64,000 nt of DNA from Fischerella thermalis PCC 7521 (GCF_000317225.1 NZ_AJLL01000036.1:1-64000); one strand, 5' to 3'. Counted from the first letter of the stretch, positions 18,136-27,877 are shown. The notes: generated by a model from the letters alone, not told the origin. Numbers and translations are program-made.

Positions 18136-19095
18136 CTATATTTCTTTTTTCTTACGATTGGAATACCAAACCAAAAACACAAATAACCCCATCCCAACCA
18201 GATATTTTAATGGTAATGGTACGCGGGGATTAGGAGAAAAAAAGCCCTCAATTGTACCAGCAATAATTAACATTGGCACTATCGCAAATACTAGCTGCAC
18301 TGCCAGAGAACCGTAGAATTTTAACGCATCAGCACGGCGATACTTACCAGGAAATAAAAGCGCTTTGCCAATTAAAAATCCTGCACCACCAGCAAAAAAA
18401 ATAGCAGGTAATTCTATAGAACCGTGGGGAAATACAAATGCCCAAAAAGGATAGGCAAGATTGTTTTGTCCTACCAGAGTGCCAACAGCACCAATTAATA
18501 AACCATTAAATAACATTAAAAATGCTGTATAAGCTCCAGCGGTGATTCCACCAGCAACAGCACCAAATGACACCGATAAATTATTAATCATAATATTGCT
18601 AGATGCCAAAGGTTCAATCCCAACAATTGATCCCATCCATAACTCATGCTCATCCCGCACCTTAATAATCATGCTTTCAGGCACTATTAAGGACATAAAG
18701 CTTGGATCTTGCCAAGCATACCACCAAGCAACCAGCGCCCCCAACAAAAATAGGGCAGCAGCAAAGGCAATATACGGGAATGTCTGCTGTATTATAGATG
18801 GCAAACCCCAACTGTAAAATTGCAGTACTGCTTGCCACTCTTGGCGACGAGAACCTTGGTAAATTTGCGTGTAGGCATGCGTTGTTAATAATTGTAAATT
18901 CTGTATCAGTATATTACTGACTTGCTGGGTGCGGGCGCGGGCTAAATCTGCTGATACAGAACGATATAAACTCGCTAATTCCCTGATTTCTGAAGCTGGC
19001 AGTGATTTTAACCCTTTTTTTTCTGCCTGTTTTAATAAAACTTCCAGACGTAGCCAATTTGCTTCTCGCCTAGCAATCCAACGTTGAATATTCAT
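18136..19095 (-). CDS. SpoIIM-family membrane protein
   Basis: A protein of about 319 residues when started at the ATG at 19095 (a GTG at 19110 would add five residues). The N-terminal 90 residues are soluble and helical (RWIARREANWLRLEVLL), followed by six or so membrane segments including FFAGGAGFLIGKALL. This is the stage II sporulation protein M family, also found in non-sporulating bacteria. It is divergent from a membrane protein gene and an RDD-family gene. SpoIIM and RDD genes cluster in many phyla, so the three may form one membrane complex. Its biochemical role in cyanobacteria is unknown. Confidence 0.85.
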   Translation of the reverse strand: MNIQRWIARREANWLRLEVLLKQAEKKGLKSLPASEIRELASLYRSVSADLARARTQQVSNILIQNLQLLTTHAYTQIYQGSRRQEWQAVLQFYSWGLPSIIQQTFPYIAFAAALFLLGALVAWWYAWQDPSFMSLIVPESMIIKVRDEHELWMGSIVGIEPLASSNIMINNLSVSFGAVAGGITAGAYTAFLMLFNGLLIGAVGTLVGQNNLAYPFWAFVFPHGSIELPAIFFAGGAGFLIGKALLFPGKYRRADALKFYGSLAVQLVFAIVPMLIIAGTIEGFFSPNPRVPLPLKYLVGMGLFVFLVWYSNRKKKEI

Positions 19096-19173
19096 AAATT
19101 TTAGGAACACTAGCTTTTACTTAGCTTAAGATAGCCTCAATTCAACACAGTAGATTAAAAGTAGGAGCAGTGT

Positions 19174-20025
19174 ATGTCTTATAATTTGGGTTCTCCTAGT
19201 CCCATAGAACCACTAAGCCTCGGTAACGTCATTACTGCGGGAATACGAATATATCGCTCCCACCTAAAAGATTATTTTTTGTTAGCTCTAAAAGCTTATG
19301 TGTGGTTGCTTGTTCCGATTTATGGCTGGGCAAAATTTTATGCCCTCTCTGCATTGATCTCTCGTCTGACTTTTGCTGAATTAGTCAATCAACCCGAAAG
19401 TATTTCATCAGGGCAGCGTTTCGTCAATTCTAGAATATGGCAATTTTTAATCAACATACTACTCATGTTACTTGTGGGTACGGGAATTTTGATTGGTGTT
19501 GTAATTGTATTTGCTATTTTTGGTTTTTTATCAGCAGTATTGGTTGGGGGATTAAATCAACAAGCTAATATTGGTGTATATCTAATGTTAGGTTTGCTTG
19601 CTTTTGTGGTTGGCATTTTGGCGCTTGTAGCAGTTTTGTGGATATCTACACGTTTTTATTTGGTGGAAGTTCCTCTGGCAATTGAAGATAATGTTGATGG
19701 GACGTCAACAATTGCTCGGAGTTGGGAATTAACGAAGGGTTACGTGTGGCGAATTATTTTAATTTCTTTTGTTGCTTTTTTGATTACGTTACCGATTCAA
19801 ATTGTTGTTCAGATTGTTAGTACCATTGTGCAATTAGTTTTTACACCTTTACTAGAACAAAACTCTGGTTTTGGACTTCTGTTTGCTGTGATTATCTTGG
19901 CTTTAAGTTTTGCTAGCGGTGCGGTAGTTTTACCATTCTGGCAAGCGATCAAAGCAGTAATATACTATGACTTGAGGAGCCGGAAAGAGGGTTTAGGCTT
20001 AAAGTTACGCGATTACGAAATCTAA
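19174..20025 (+). CDS. Multi-pass membrane protein next to RDD gene
   Basis: A 283-residue protein with about six hydrophobic segments (starting near 38, 90, 115, 135, 185 and 235) and a conserved-looking N-terminus EPLSLGNVITAGIRIYRSHLKDYF. The layout resembles the GPDPase membrane domain/DUF975 type of helical membrane protein. AGGAG lies before the ATG. It ends just 21 bp before the RDD start, so the pair is an operon. No enzymatic motif is visible; perhaps a structural partner of the RDD and SpoIIM proteins. Confidence 0.75.
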   Translation: MSYNLGSPSPIEPLSLGNVITAGIRIYRSHLKDYFLLALKAYVWLLVPIYGWAKFYALSALISRLTFAELVNQPESISSGQRFVNSRIWQFLINILLMLLVGTGILIGVVIVFAIFGFLSAVLVGGLNQQANIGVYLMLGLLAFVVGILALVAVLWISTRFYLVEVPLAIEDNVDGTSTIARSWELTKGYVWRIILISFVAFLITLPIQIVVQIVSTIVQLVFTPLLEQNSGFGLLFAVIILALSFASGAVVLPFWQAIKAVIYYDLRSRKEGLGLKLRDYEI

Positions 20026-20046
20026 AAAAAGTTGGCTTTGATTGCA

Positions 20047-20835
20047 ATGCATATTTTTAATCGTGTTAAATACCAAACACCAGAAAGTGTAGAACTTGAA
20101 TTTGTTTTAGCAGGGATTGGTAGTCGTGCTTGGGCTTTAGTGATTGACTATCATGTCTTGGCTTTAATTTTAGTTGTTTTTCTAATTGCTTGGGTAGCAA
20201 TTGCTTTTCAGCTCATCGATTGGTTAAGCAATATTGTTGGTTCTGAAAATATTGGTCTTTGGTTTTTGGCGATCGCTATTTTAGTTAATTATTTTGTTTA
20301 CACAGGATATTTTGTTTTTTTTGAAACTCTTTGGCATGGCCAAACTCCTGGCAAACGAATTGCCAAAATTCGCGTGATTAAGGACAACGGTCAACCAGTA
20401 GGATTACAGCAAGCGGCTCTGCGTGCTTTGTTACGGCCTATTGACGATACCTTATTTTTGGGAGCTTTTTTTATTCTTTTCGGTCGCCGTGAAAAACGTT
20501 TAGGTGACTGGATAGCTGGTACAGTTGTGATTCAAGCACAAACAAGACCTGTATCTACATTGACGATTTCGCAACAAGCTAAACCTATCTCTGAGCAATT
20601 GTTGCAAACAGCCAATATCTCAGCGATGTTACCTGATGATTTTGCTGTGATTCGTGAATATTTGCTTAGACGTAGTGGTATGGCGGCGAAAGCCAGAAAT
20701 TCCGTGGCTCTACAATTAGCTAAACAGGTAAAAGCGATTATTAACTTAGAAAAAGTACCAGAAAATGTCAGCCCTGATCTATTTTTAGAAGCAATTTATC
20801 TGAGTTATCAGCAAAGTTCAAATTTTGGTCAATAG
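20047..20835 (+). CDS. RDD-family membrane protein
   Basis: The start at the ATG at 20047 gives MHIFNRVKYQTPESVELEF, the usual N-terminus of this family; the TTG at 20032 adds five residues without reason. The RDD domain spans about 18-165: SRAWALVIDYHVLAL in the first membrane helix and GQTPGKRIAKIRVI on the loop. The C-terminal 90 residues are soluble. RDD proteins are implicated in ion or solute transport in some bacteria; the role here is unknown. Forms an operon with the preceding membrane gene. Confidence 0.87.
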   Translation: MHIFNRVKYQTPESVELEFVLAGIGSRAWALVIDYHVLALILVVFLIAWVAIAFQLIDWLSNIVGSENIGLWFLAIAILVNYFVYTGYFVFFETLWHGQTPGKRIAKIRVIKDNGQPVGLQQAALRALLRPIDDTLFLGAFFILFGRREKRLGDWIAGTVVIQAQTRPVSTLTISQQAKPISEQLLQTANISAMLPDDFAVIREYLLRRSGMAAKARNSVALQLAKQVKAIINLEKVPENVSPDLFLEAIYLSYQQSSNFGQ

Positions 20836-20962
20836 TCATTTGTTATTAGTCATTAGTCATTTGATTACTACTAAAAATTAACCAGTCATCACTAAATAGT
20901 AAACAATAACTACTAGCTACTAATCATCAACCAATGACAAATGACCAATAGCAAATGACCAA
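20836..20962. repeat. Heptamer repeats with inverted arms
   Basis: ATTAGTC-type units (TTATTAGTCATTAGTCATT) on one side and the complementary AATGACAAATGACCAATAGC on the other, separated by CTACTAG/CTACTAA units. The transcript could fold into a long imperfect hairpin between the convergent RDD and 2H-phosphoesterase genes. Confidence 0.75.
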
Positions 20963-20965
20963 GAA

Positions 20966-21763
20966 TTAACTAAAATTTAGGGCTGGCCAATCTGCTTGGC
21001 GATAATAATAGGTCATATCGTCAAATTTCCGCAATTCTGCACGGTGGATCAGAAATTCTGGTGTGTTTAATAACCATTGTTGATTCAACTGTGAAAATAG
21101 AGTAGCAAGGCGATCGCGATCTAAATTTGGTGAAATTTCCCCAAAATAGCCTAAGGTGACGTGGGCAGTAAAATGATACTGTTGTTCGATACCTAAAGTC
21201 ATGATGTTAGGATTTTGGTAAATAGCCCGACGAAAGTTAACAATTTCTTCATAAGAGTTTTGATCTTGGGGTACTAAACAAACACCCACAGCTCTCGTCA
21301 TCACCATGAGTCCTAGCATTTGCCAACGAATGGGATGAACAACACGTCGTGTCAAAGATTGTTGATATTGCTGAAAAATTTCAGCAAAGCAAGAACGTAA
21401 CTGTTGTTCGTATTCAGGATTTTTTTCACAAGCATCACTAAAAGCACTATCCCAAATTAAATCTGCCAAAGTTACATGGAAGCTAGCAGGCGGTACGGGT
21501 ACAATCAGATCACCAGCAACAGGTAACTGCAAAAGTTCCTGTTGATAACTCTGCAACTGAGTATAGAAATAAGAGTTTTGTGTCTCTTCTTTCTGGGGTG
21601 GAGTAATAACCGTATAACCCGGAAAAGACACAGCCTGTCTTTCCCCATTGTGTATAGGCTGAAATTTGGAAGATTCCAGGATATGCTGGACTTGGGTTCT
21701 AAAGGCTTCTGGTAGCGTCATCCGTGCTACCCGGTTGAGGTAGGTTTGATAATTGTCGTCCAC
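20966..21763 (-). CDS. 2H-phosphoesterase-like protein (DUF1868)
   Basis: A 265-residue soluble protein with two H-x-T signatures: FHVTLAD (His96) and HFTAHVTLGYFG near residue 200. Paired HxT motifs are the hallmark of the 2H phosphoesterase superfamily, which includes 2',5'-RNA ligases and cyclic phosphodiesterases, so it probably cleaves or makes a cyclic or 2'-5' phosphodiester. The N-terminal FQPIHNGERQAVSFPGYTVI segment fits DUF1868. Substrate unknown. Confidence 0.75.
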   Translation of the reverse strand: MDDNYQTYLNRVARMTLPEAFRTQVQHILESSKFQPIHNGERQAVSFPGYTVITPPQKEETQNSYFYTQLQSYQQELLQLPVAGDLIVPVPPASFHVTLADLIWDSAFSDACEKNPEYEQQLRSCFAEIFQQYQQSLTRRVVHPIRWQMLGLMVMTRAVGVCLVPQDQNSYEEIVNFRRAIYQNPNIMTLGIEQQYHFTAHVTLGYFGEISPNLDRDRLATLFSQLNQQWLLNTPEFLIHRAELRKFDDMTYYYRQADWPALNFS

Positions 21764-21800
21764 TTTTCATATCCTCGCACTCTGTCCTTGATTTTAATTT

Positions 21801-21918
21801 GTTAGTGGTAGTAGTTAGTAGTTAGTTGTTGGTTGGTGGTTAGTAGTTAGTAGTTAGTAGTTAGTGGTCATTTGTCATTTGTCATTTACTCCCCATCTCC
21901 CCATCCCCCATCCCCCAC
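21801..21918. repeat. Heptamer repeat tract before holA
   Basis: Eight or more imperfect TAGTTAG units, then GTCATTT units, then a C-rich CCCCATC run. An ORF extension of holA into this tract (from 21864) is an artefact of the repeat being open in that frame. Confidence 0.8.
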
Positions 21919-21938
21919 TCTCAACAGGAGGTTTCATC

Positions 21939-22928
21939 ATGCCAATTTACGTTTACTGGGGTGAGGACGATTTTGCTATGGAAAAAGCAATCGCGATTTT
22001 ACGCGATCGCGTCCTTGATCCTGCCTGGGCAAGTTTTAACTATACTACCCTTTCCCCAGATCAAGCTGATGCTGCGATCGCTGGGTTAAATCAAGTGATG
22101 ACACCACCCTTTGGTGCTGGTAGTCGCTTGGTATGGCTTGTCAATACTACTATTTGTCAACATTGCCCAGACAATGTGTTATCAGAATTAGCGCGAACTT
22201 TACCAGTAATTCCCGAAGATGCATTTTTATTGCTGACTAGCCGTAATAAGCCTGATGAACGACTCAAATCTACTAAACTTTTAAAACAATTTGCTGCTGA
22301 ATTCCGCGAATTTTCGTTAATTCCACCTTGGAAAACAGAACTATTAGTGCAATCTGTTCAGACTACCGCTCAAACTGTAGGTGTAAAATTAACTCCTAAA
22401 GCTATAGAAATTTTGGCAGAGGCTGTAGGCAACGATACACGACTACTGTACAATGAACTAGAGAAAATACAGCTTTACGCTGGCGACAGTAACAAACCAC
22501 AAGATATAGATGTTGTTACTCAGCTAGTTAAAAATACTAATCAGAATAGCTTGCAATTAGCAGCAGCGATGAAGTCGGGAGATACAGCCAAGGCTTTAGC
22601 TATACTGGCGAACCTCATTAATGCTTGTGAACCCTCTTTACGGATAGTTGCTACACTGATTGGTCAATTTCGTACTTGGTTATGGGTAAAGTTGATCGTG
22701 GAAAGTGGTGAACGCAATCCCCAAGCGATCGCCCAAGCTGCTGAGGTAAGCAACCCCAAGCGTATCTACTTTTTACAGCAAGAAGTTAAATCGCTTTCTT
22801 TACAGCAACTTATTGACTGTTTACCCCTACTACTAGAGTTAGAAGTTAATCTCAAACAAGGAGCAGCAGAAATGTTAATTCTCCAAACAAAAATTATAGA
22901 AATTTGTCAACTATGTCAAAGAAGGTGA
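21939..22928 (+). CDS. holA: DNA polymerase III subunit delta
   Basis: About 329 residues from the ATG at 21939, which has AGGAGG seven bases upstream. The N-terminus MPIYVYWGEDDF is the usual start of cyanobacterial delta; the P-loop-like AAA+ region lacks a working Walker A, normal for HolA. Segments FLLLTSRNKPDERLKSTKLLK and the C-terminal collar region (SLRIVATLIGQFRTWLWVK) match the family. Delta opens the beta sliding clamp within the clamp loader. Monocistronic here. Confidence 0.92.
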   Translation: MPIYVYWGEDDFAMEKAIAILRDRVLDPAWASFNYTTLSPDQADAAIAGLNQVMTPPFGAGSRLVWLVNTTICQHCPDNVLSELARTLPVIPEDAFLLLTSRNKPDERLKSTKLLKQFAAEFREFSLIPPWKTELLVQSVQTTAQTVGVKLTPKAIEILAEAVGNDTRLLYNELEKIQLYAGDSNKPQDIDVVTQLVKNTNQNSLQLAAAMKSGDTAKALAILANLINACEPSLRIVATLIGQFRTWLWVKLIVESGERNPQAIAQAAEVSNPKRIYFLQQEVKSLSLQQLIDCLPLLLELEVNLKQGAAEMLILQTKIIEICQLCQRR

Positions 22929-23038
22929 CAAAAAATATACATGTTGCCTAAAGTCAGTATTTTCTTGGAACTTCTTTCTCCTAAAATTATTCATTCTAAT
23001 TAACATAATTTTATTTGTAGTTTTTTTGAACACAGCAA

Positions 23039-23521
23039 ATGAACAGATTGTATCAACCATTATGCCGCTCTAGCGTGACTAGAATGCTTTCTAAAATAAT
23101 GTTTTGTCGCTCTTTGACTATAGCTAGCTTTGTCTCCAGTGTTTTGGTACTTAGCTCAACAGCTAATGTTAATGCTCAAAGTCCTCAACTCAACAATACA
23201 GATATAGTGAACTACTCTCGAGCTTTATTAAGGATTGAGCCAGAGCGACAGCAAGCCTTTGACAAAATCAAGAAAATTATTGGGGATAGAGAAATTCCTA
23301 AGATTGTTTGTAGCGAACCCAATACCTTTAAATCTCTACCATCCGAAGCCAGAGATGTGGCGGTAAACTACTGCAATCGTTCTCAGCAAATAGTCCAATC
23401 TAATGGTCTTAGCATTGATCAATTTAACAATATTACTCTCCAATTACAAAATAATGAAGACTTAAAACGACAGATTTATAATACTTTAATCCGTCTGCAA
23501 AAGGTACCTAATAATCAGTAA
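23039..23521 (+). CDS. Exported DUF4168-type protein
   Basis: A 160-residue protein with a basic N-terminus, hydrophobic core (SLTIASFVSSVLVLSS) and cleavage region ANVNAQS near residue 47, so it is likely secreted to the periplasm. The mature part, DIVNYSRALLRIEPERQQAF ... with two cysteines (IVCSEP, NYCNRS) and LSIDQFNNITLQLQNNEDLKRQI, is the DUF4168 pattern. The two cysteines may form a disulphide. Function unknown. Confidence 0.75.
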   Translation: MNRLYQPLCRSSVTRMLSKIMFCRSLTIASFVSSVLVLSSTANVNAQSPQLNNTDIVNYSRALLRIEPERQQAFDKIKKIIGDREIPKIVCSEPNTFKSLPSEARDVAVNYCNRSQQIVQSNGLSIDQFNNITLQLQNNEDLKRQIYNTLIRLQKVPNNQ

Positions 23522-23629
23522 ACCATCTTGCAAGCTGTCTATCACTTCTTTTAAAAAATCAGCTTGTTGCCAGTAATGACATTTAATATTTCCTTTGAGA
23601 TGGAGTGATATGTTTGCGAGAGTAATCAT
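23486..23629 (-). pseudogene. Possible remnant of a PAS/HTH regulator gene
   Basis: The minus frame from 23629 reads SLHLKGNIKCHYWQQADFL and KEVIDSLQDGLLII, which resembles the start of cyanobacterial PAS-containing LuxR-like regulators. Resemblance ends at about 23507, inside the 3' end of the DUF4168 gene, after which the frame stops. No remaining parts of such a regulator are nearby. Recognition is from memory and uncertain. Confidence 0.35.
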
Positions 23630-24101
23630 AGTAACTTGATTATTATTTTTAAAGTTTTTTGAATAAAAACACAAAACTAGCTTATAATCGCGCCGAAGCG
23701 CAACCATAAACAAGATTATGTATTGCACAGATGAAAGTTTATTTAAATTGACATACTTTAAATACAAATGTTTTATTAATTATTTCGGATATTTTTTTAA
23801 AATATTTACTATTTGCACCAAAAATATAGAAATATTAGTAAATATGCTGTTGTGATTTTATTTTTAATTTTATATTTACTAAGCATTGACTTGGTATAAA
23901 CCGTACAAATAGCTACAACTCATCAATGAAGCCATAATTGCTAGCTAGTGATAATTAACACCTTTAAGTTAGGTAACATACCAACCCATCAATGCAAATT
24001 ATAATTACATTCTTTTTTACAATTTTTTAGAGAACCGTTAACTATAACATAAACTTGTTATCTTCCCACCAGTTAGTGCGTTACCATCCTAAATAATGTA
24101 A
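23630..24101. other. AT-rich intergenic region
   Basis: About 470 bp, strongly AT-rich, with no supported gene. It should hold the promoter of the DUF6464 gene. I see no clear hairpin or repeat. Confidence 0.6.
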
Positions 24102-24485
24102 ATGACATTACAAGAGCTTATGGAGCCAGATACTTTGCCAACCGAGGTAATTCTGACACATCCGCGTCAGTCCCTCGGTAGTGTGAAACTTGATTGGACA
24201 CCGCAACCAGGAAATTATCTTGACCTCGAAGGAAAAACCTATGCTGTTCTAGAACGCCGTCACCGTTATCAGCTAAAGTCAGGGCGCTACCGTTTACATA
24301 AAATAGCTTTGTATGTGCAATTTGCCAAACTTCCAGAAGAAAAAAGCTGGTTAGATGGACGTTGGATCATTGGTAATCCTAGCTGTCGCTACAATGCTCG
24401 TTCAGAAATTATTCGCTGTGCGGTTAATCCAGAAGGTCCATGCAAATCTTGCCGTTACTATGAAAAGCTGAAGCATGAAGGATGA
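24102..24485 (+). CDS. DUF6464-type cyanobacterial protein
   Basis: A 127-residue soluble protein. The first 80 residues form a beta-rich domain (VKLDWTPQPGNYLDLEGKTY, VLERRHRYQLKSGRYRLHK). The C-terminus has four or five cysteines: NPSCRYNA, IIRCAVNPEGPCKSCRYYE, a plausible zinc site. The ending with a CxxC-type knuckle is typical of this cyanobacterial family. Function unknown. Confidence 0.7.
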   Translation: MTLQELMEPDTLPTEVILTHPRQSLGSVKLDWTPQPGNYLDLEGKTYAVLERRHRYQLKSGRYRLHKIALYVQFAKLPEEKSWLDGRWIIGNPSCRYNARSEIIRCAVNPEGPCKSCRYYEKLKHEG

Positions 24486-24524
24486 AGTATGAATATTTAT
24501 CTTTCTACCTTCTGCCTTCTGCAT

Positions 24525-25532
24525 TTATCCATTAATATTTTCAAATACTTCTCCTACTCTCAAACGCATCCCATTAACAAAATCCCATCCTGACTGGGGA
24601 CGTTTCCCAGCTAGCTGGACTTCTCGTAAAATTAACAAACCATCTCCAGTCTGTGCGATCGCTCCTATACCCTTGGCAATACCTACTACTTCCCCAGGGC
24701 TACCTGATAAAGTTGATCTATCAGATTCTTTGTGAAGATATTCCTGAATTTCCGATGGTAGTTCCTGCAAGTAAGTAGGGTCAAGGGGAGCGGTTGCAGT
24801 AATTTTTATTGGTTGGTTGCGAAAGCTGGTAATACAGTTGGGGTAAAAACCTCTGATTTGATTGTGTAATTGTATGGCGCTTTTTGACCAATCCAATTGG
24901 TAATCTTCCTTTTTAATCAAAGGTGCATAGGTAGCTTCAGTATTATCCTGAGGAATTGGCTTAATTTCCCCACGTTCTAAACCTATCAAAGTTTCTACTA
25001 ATAAATCCGCGCCTATTGTGGCTAATTTTTCTGCCAAATCTTGGGCATTATCTAATAAGTTTATTGGTGTAGTTGCTTTCAATAGCATTGCGCCAGTATC
25101 CATACCCGCATCCATTAACATAGTTGTGATACCTGTTTCTTTGTCCCCGTTATACAAACACCACTGAATTGGAGCTGCACCCCGGTACTTAGGTAAAATC
25201 GAGGCATGTACATTCACACAACCTAATTTAGGTATATCCAAAATTTCTTGAGAAAGAATTTGCCCGTAGGCAATCACCACAAATACATCCGCACCAACTT
25301 CCCGAAGCAGAGAGAGAGTTTCAGTATCTTTTTTAACTCGTTGGGGTTGCCATACAGGCAGATTATGAGTGATTGCAACAGTTTTTATCGGCGAAGGTGT
25401 TAATTGATTTCCTCTTCCTCGACGCTTATCTGGCTGGGTAACAACTGCCAGTACTTGAAAATCTGGATGATTTAGCAAATTTTCCAGAGTAGGAACTGCA
25501 AATTGGGGAGTACCAAAAAATACAACTTTCAT
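24525..25532 (-). CDS. fmt: Methionyl-tRNA formyltransferase
   Basis: A 335-residue enzyme that formylates initiator Met-tRNA using 10-formyl-THF. N-terminal Rossmann-like domain starts [20 protein letters not shown]; the catalytic loop [18 protein letters not shown] (near 108) supplies the Asn-His pair with a downstream Asp in [11 protein letters not shown]. The C-terminal tRNA-binding barrel covers about 205-335. Compared with E. coli (315 aa) it has a 15-20 residue insert ([19 protein letters not shown]). The peptide deformylase gene is not adjacent. Confidence 0.95.
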   Translation of the reverse strand: MKVVFFGTPQFAVPTLENLLNHPDFQVLAVVTQPDKRRGRGNQLTPSPIKTVAITHNLPVWQPQRVKKDTETLSLLREVGADVFVVIAYGQILSQEILDIPKLGCVNVHASILPKYRGAAPIQWCLYNGDKETGITTMLMDAGMDTGAMLLKATTPINLLDNAQDLAEKLATIGADLLVETLIGLERGEIKPIPQDNTEATYAPLIKKEDYQLDWSKSAIQLHNQIRGFYPNCITSFRNQPIKITATAPLDPTYLQELPSEIQEYLHKESDRSTLSGSPGEVVGIAKGIGAIAQTGDGLLILREVQLAGKRPQSGWDFVNGMRLRVGEVFENING

Positions 25533-26569
25533 GCTTTGTCAATGGTTAATGGTCAATGGTCAATGGTCAATAGTCATTTCATTATTTACTCTCCCCACAC
25601 TCCACCCTTACGGGAAGCCCTCCGGGTACTCTACCTTGAAGCCGATGAGCGCGTCTACGCCAGGTGACGCCTGCCACAACTCTTGGAACCCCCAAGGGCG
25701 CAGTGGCTCCTTTATGCCGGGGAAAGAGTCCACCGCACTGGCTCACCGCTACGCGTCTACACACTCCTCACACTCCCCACTCTCTCTTATGAAAGAAGAT
25801 TTGGTAGAGTTTTTCTAGTAGAGTTATAATGAATTGGTTGAATAATCAAATCAGCCAGTATCAATTGTATCTATTACAACCAAATTCAATTCTTTGGCTT
25901 TGTCTCGCGACAAGTCGGCTAGCGTCTACCATCATCAATATAATTTTTATAAATGTTTCCAAGAAGGCAGCTGCTTTTGCTAAGCTTCTATTCTAGGATC
26001 GTGTTGCCAAAATCACTGCAAGCATAAAAACTTAGTCTTTTTGCAGTAAATCTCACACAGATTAATTTTGGCTAGACTTTAATTGTTATCGCTTGGATTT
26101 GTTTGGTTAAATGATATTTGTGCTAAGTTCCTTTAGCAAAGCTGCACTATCCACTTTTGTCTGGAAGTGTTAGTGTAGTGGTAACAAAATAAACAGGCTA
26201 TATCTACCAATTTAACCTACGCATCTTTCGCATCTTTAGTAGTTAATATCACATACTCCCTTAATAGCTACAGGATGATGCTTAGGTGCTGATTTCGCTT
26301 GCTTTCAGCACTGACAATAATCATTATCAGGTAGTGACAAGCGTCACCTAATCCAGGATTAAGTGTCATGCTAGTATATCTTGCTAGCGAAGGTTGGCTA
26401 GTAACTTTTTGTAAAAAGTCATACACAAGGCTTTGTAAAATTATGGCAAATTTTAGTGATTTATTTCGTGAATACAGTTAGTTTTTTGTTATACATATAA
26501 TCAAACTCTACTTTCTAACTATACTGGCATCTCTTCTCACACAGCACCCGCCCTCTAGAGAGTCAACCA
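25533..26569. other. 1-kb intergenic region with GC-rich repeat block
   Basis: The first part is a TCAATGG heptamer tract (25541-25575). A GC-rich block follows (25605-25790). From 25800 to 26569 the DNA is AT-rich again, with only a small hairpin (GGTGCTGA / TCAGCACT, 26287-26314). No supported gene; ORFs across the GC-rich block on both strands look like by-products of its composition. Confidence 0.6.
25605..25790. repeat. GC-rich interspersed repeat block
   Basis: About 185 bp clearly richer in GC than the flanks, with phrases such as GGGAAGCCCTCCGGGTACTC and CGCTACGCGTCTAC, which resemble repeated extragenic sequences of Nostoc-type genomes (recalled). Several short inverted segments could fold. 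Not coding as far as I can tell. Confidence 0.55.
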
Positions 26570-27877
26570 ATGTTTAAACATCTTTTGCTGTCAGGATGGT
26601 TTCGCGTGCAACCATTCTTCAAGTATGTTGTCGTCGTGATGCTGATTGCGCCCTTGGTGGACGCATCTAGTTACTCTTCCTCTGCCCAATCACAAACAGC
26701 TAAAAGTACTTCGATGATGACGGAATTAGCCTCTGTTTCAGCAGGAATAGATGCTAATAGCATATCTAATCACGCTCAAGAATCAAAAGTAACTAATGTT
26801 GACTCTTTGGCAGACCAATATCATTCCCGGCGAATGTCTGTAAATGCTGCTGAACCACAAATATTAATAGTAGATAAGGTAGAGTCTTGGGTAGTAGAAA
26901 ATGATTCTCTGTCGGTGATCGAAATACCCGATAATGACTCATTGGCGGCGGTAGAACTTGCACCAGTCAAGGTGCAAACAGATTTTATGTCTGGAGGGCT
27001 GTCTACTAGTCAACTAAGTTTAGTGGAAAAATTAAAGGCTGCAAAAATACAGTCTTTATCTGGGGATAAAATTTATATATCGATGGGTAAGTCTGCTAAC
27101 CCATCACCTCAAGCAGCTACGAACGTAGCTCCTCAGTATAAAGAATTACCAGTTGTTGAACAGGCTGAACAGGCACAACAGGAACAGCAAGATCCGATCG
27201 CTAGTCCTCATCCAATTCCTTGGAATTGGATCTTGACTACCCATGAAACTGTTAGTTCTAAAGAAGGTTCTGGAGTACGCCATTATCGCAGTCTACCCGT
27301 AGTTTCCCCAGATGGTAGGTATGCTGTTTACAGCCGTGTACAGCTAGAAATAAAACCAGAACTTTATAACAGCCGTGTTAGTAGCGTTTTGTTTTTAGAA
27401 GACAGGCAAAGCAGGAAATTACGCGTATTATCTTCCACTTCTCGCAATATGGATACTTTAATAAATGCTAAAGTATCCCAAGATGCCAATGGCGAAGGGA
27501 CTATTGGAGTATTAGTTCCCGTAAGTTGGTCAGAAAAAGGCGATCGCTTCCTAGCACGCAAATTTGAAGCCGTATTTAACACATCTGATGCTACAGATAG
27601 GGCAGTCATTTGGGATCGACAAAGCGATCGCACTAACACCATTTCTCCTGCTCATGAAGAACAAGAGCATGAAAAGATTGCTATACTATTAGGCTGGAGT
27701 AAAACCCAACCGAATAGCGTCCTATTCCGTACAGGTGAAATGGGCGAAGAAGAATGGCCTGTGTTAGCAGTTGCTAGTGATGGTAACACTGTCATAGCAG
27801 CAGATGCAGATAAAGCAGTAACTTTTGGTGAAACAATCAAACAAGTTTGGCCGGGCCCGCAAGTCGCTTATCGGTAA
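26570..27877 (+). CDS. Large exported protein, unknown
   Basis: A 435-residue protein with an N-terminal hydrophobic segment (FFKYVVVVMLIAPLVDA, near 17-33), likely a signal peptide or anchor. Residues 35-215 are low-complexity, rich in Ser, Ala, Gln and Val (EQAEQAQQEQQDP near 197). From about 220 the sequence becomes ordered: SPDGRYAVYSRVQLE and VLFLEDRQSRKLRVLSS look like blades of a beta-propeller or PD40-like repeat, then VPVSWSEKGDRFLARKFE and ILLGWSKTQPNSVLFRTGE. Probably a periplasmic protein; a function cannot be given. A clear terminator follows. Confidence 0.75.
   Translation: MFKHLLLSGWFRVQPFFKYVVVVMLIAPLVDASSYSSSAQSQTAKSTSMMTELASVSAGIDANSISNHAQESKVTNVDSLADQYHSRRMSVNAAEPQILIVDKVESWVVENDSLSVIEIPDNDSLAAVELAPVKVQTDFMSGGLSTSQLSLVEKLKAAKIQSLSGDKIYISMGKSANPSPQAATNVAPQYKELPVVEQAEQAQQEQQDPIASPHPIPWNWILTTHETVSSKEGSGVRHYRSLPVVSPDGRYAVYSRVQLEIKPELYNSRVSSVLFLEDRQSRKLRVLSSTSRNMDTLINAKVSQDANGEGTIGVLVPVSWSEKGDRFLARKFEAVFNTSDATDRAVIWDRQSDRTNTISPAHEEQEHEKIAILLGWSKTQPNSVLFRTGEMGEEEWPVLAVASDGNTVIAADADKAVTFGETIKQVWPGPQVAYR

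Noticed and set aside
25765-25785. ACTCCTCACAC motif of the cyanobacterial small RNA Yfr1
   Set aside because: It lies in a C-rich low-complexity run, without the stem-loops that flank the motif in Yfr1.
25531-25818. Frames on both strands over the GC-rich block after fmt
   Set aside because: Openness follows from the base composition of the repeat; the peptides are low in normal protein features and lack ribosome binding sites.
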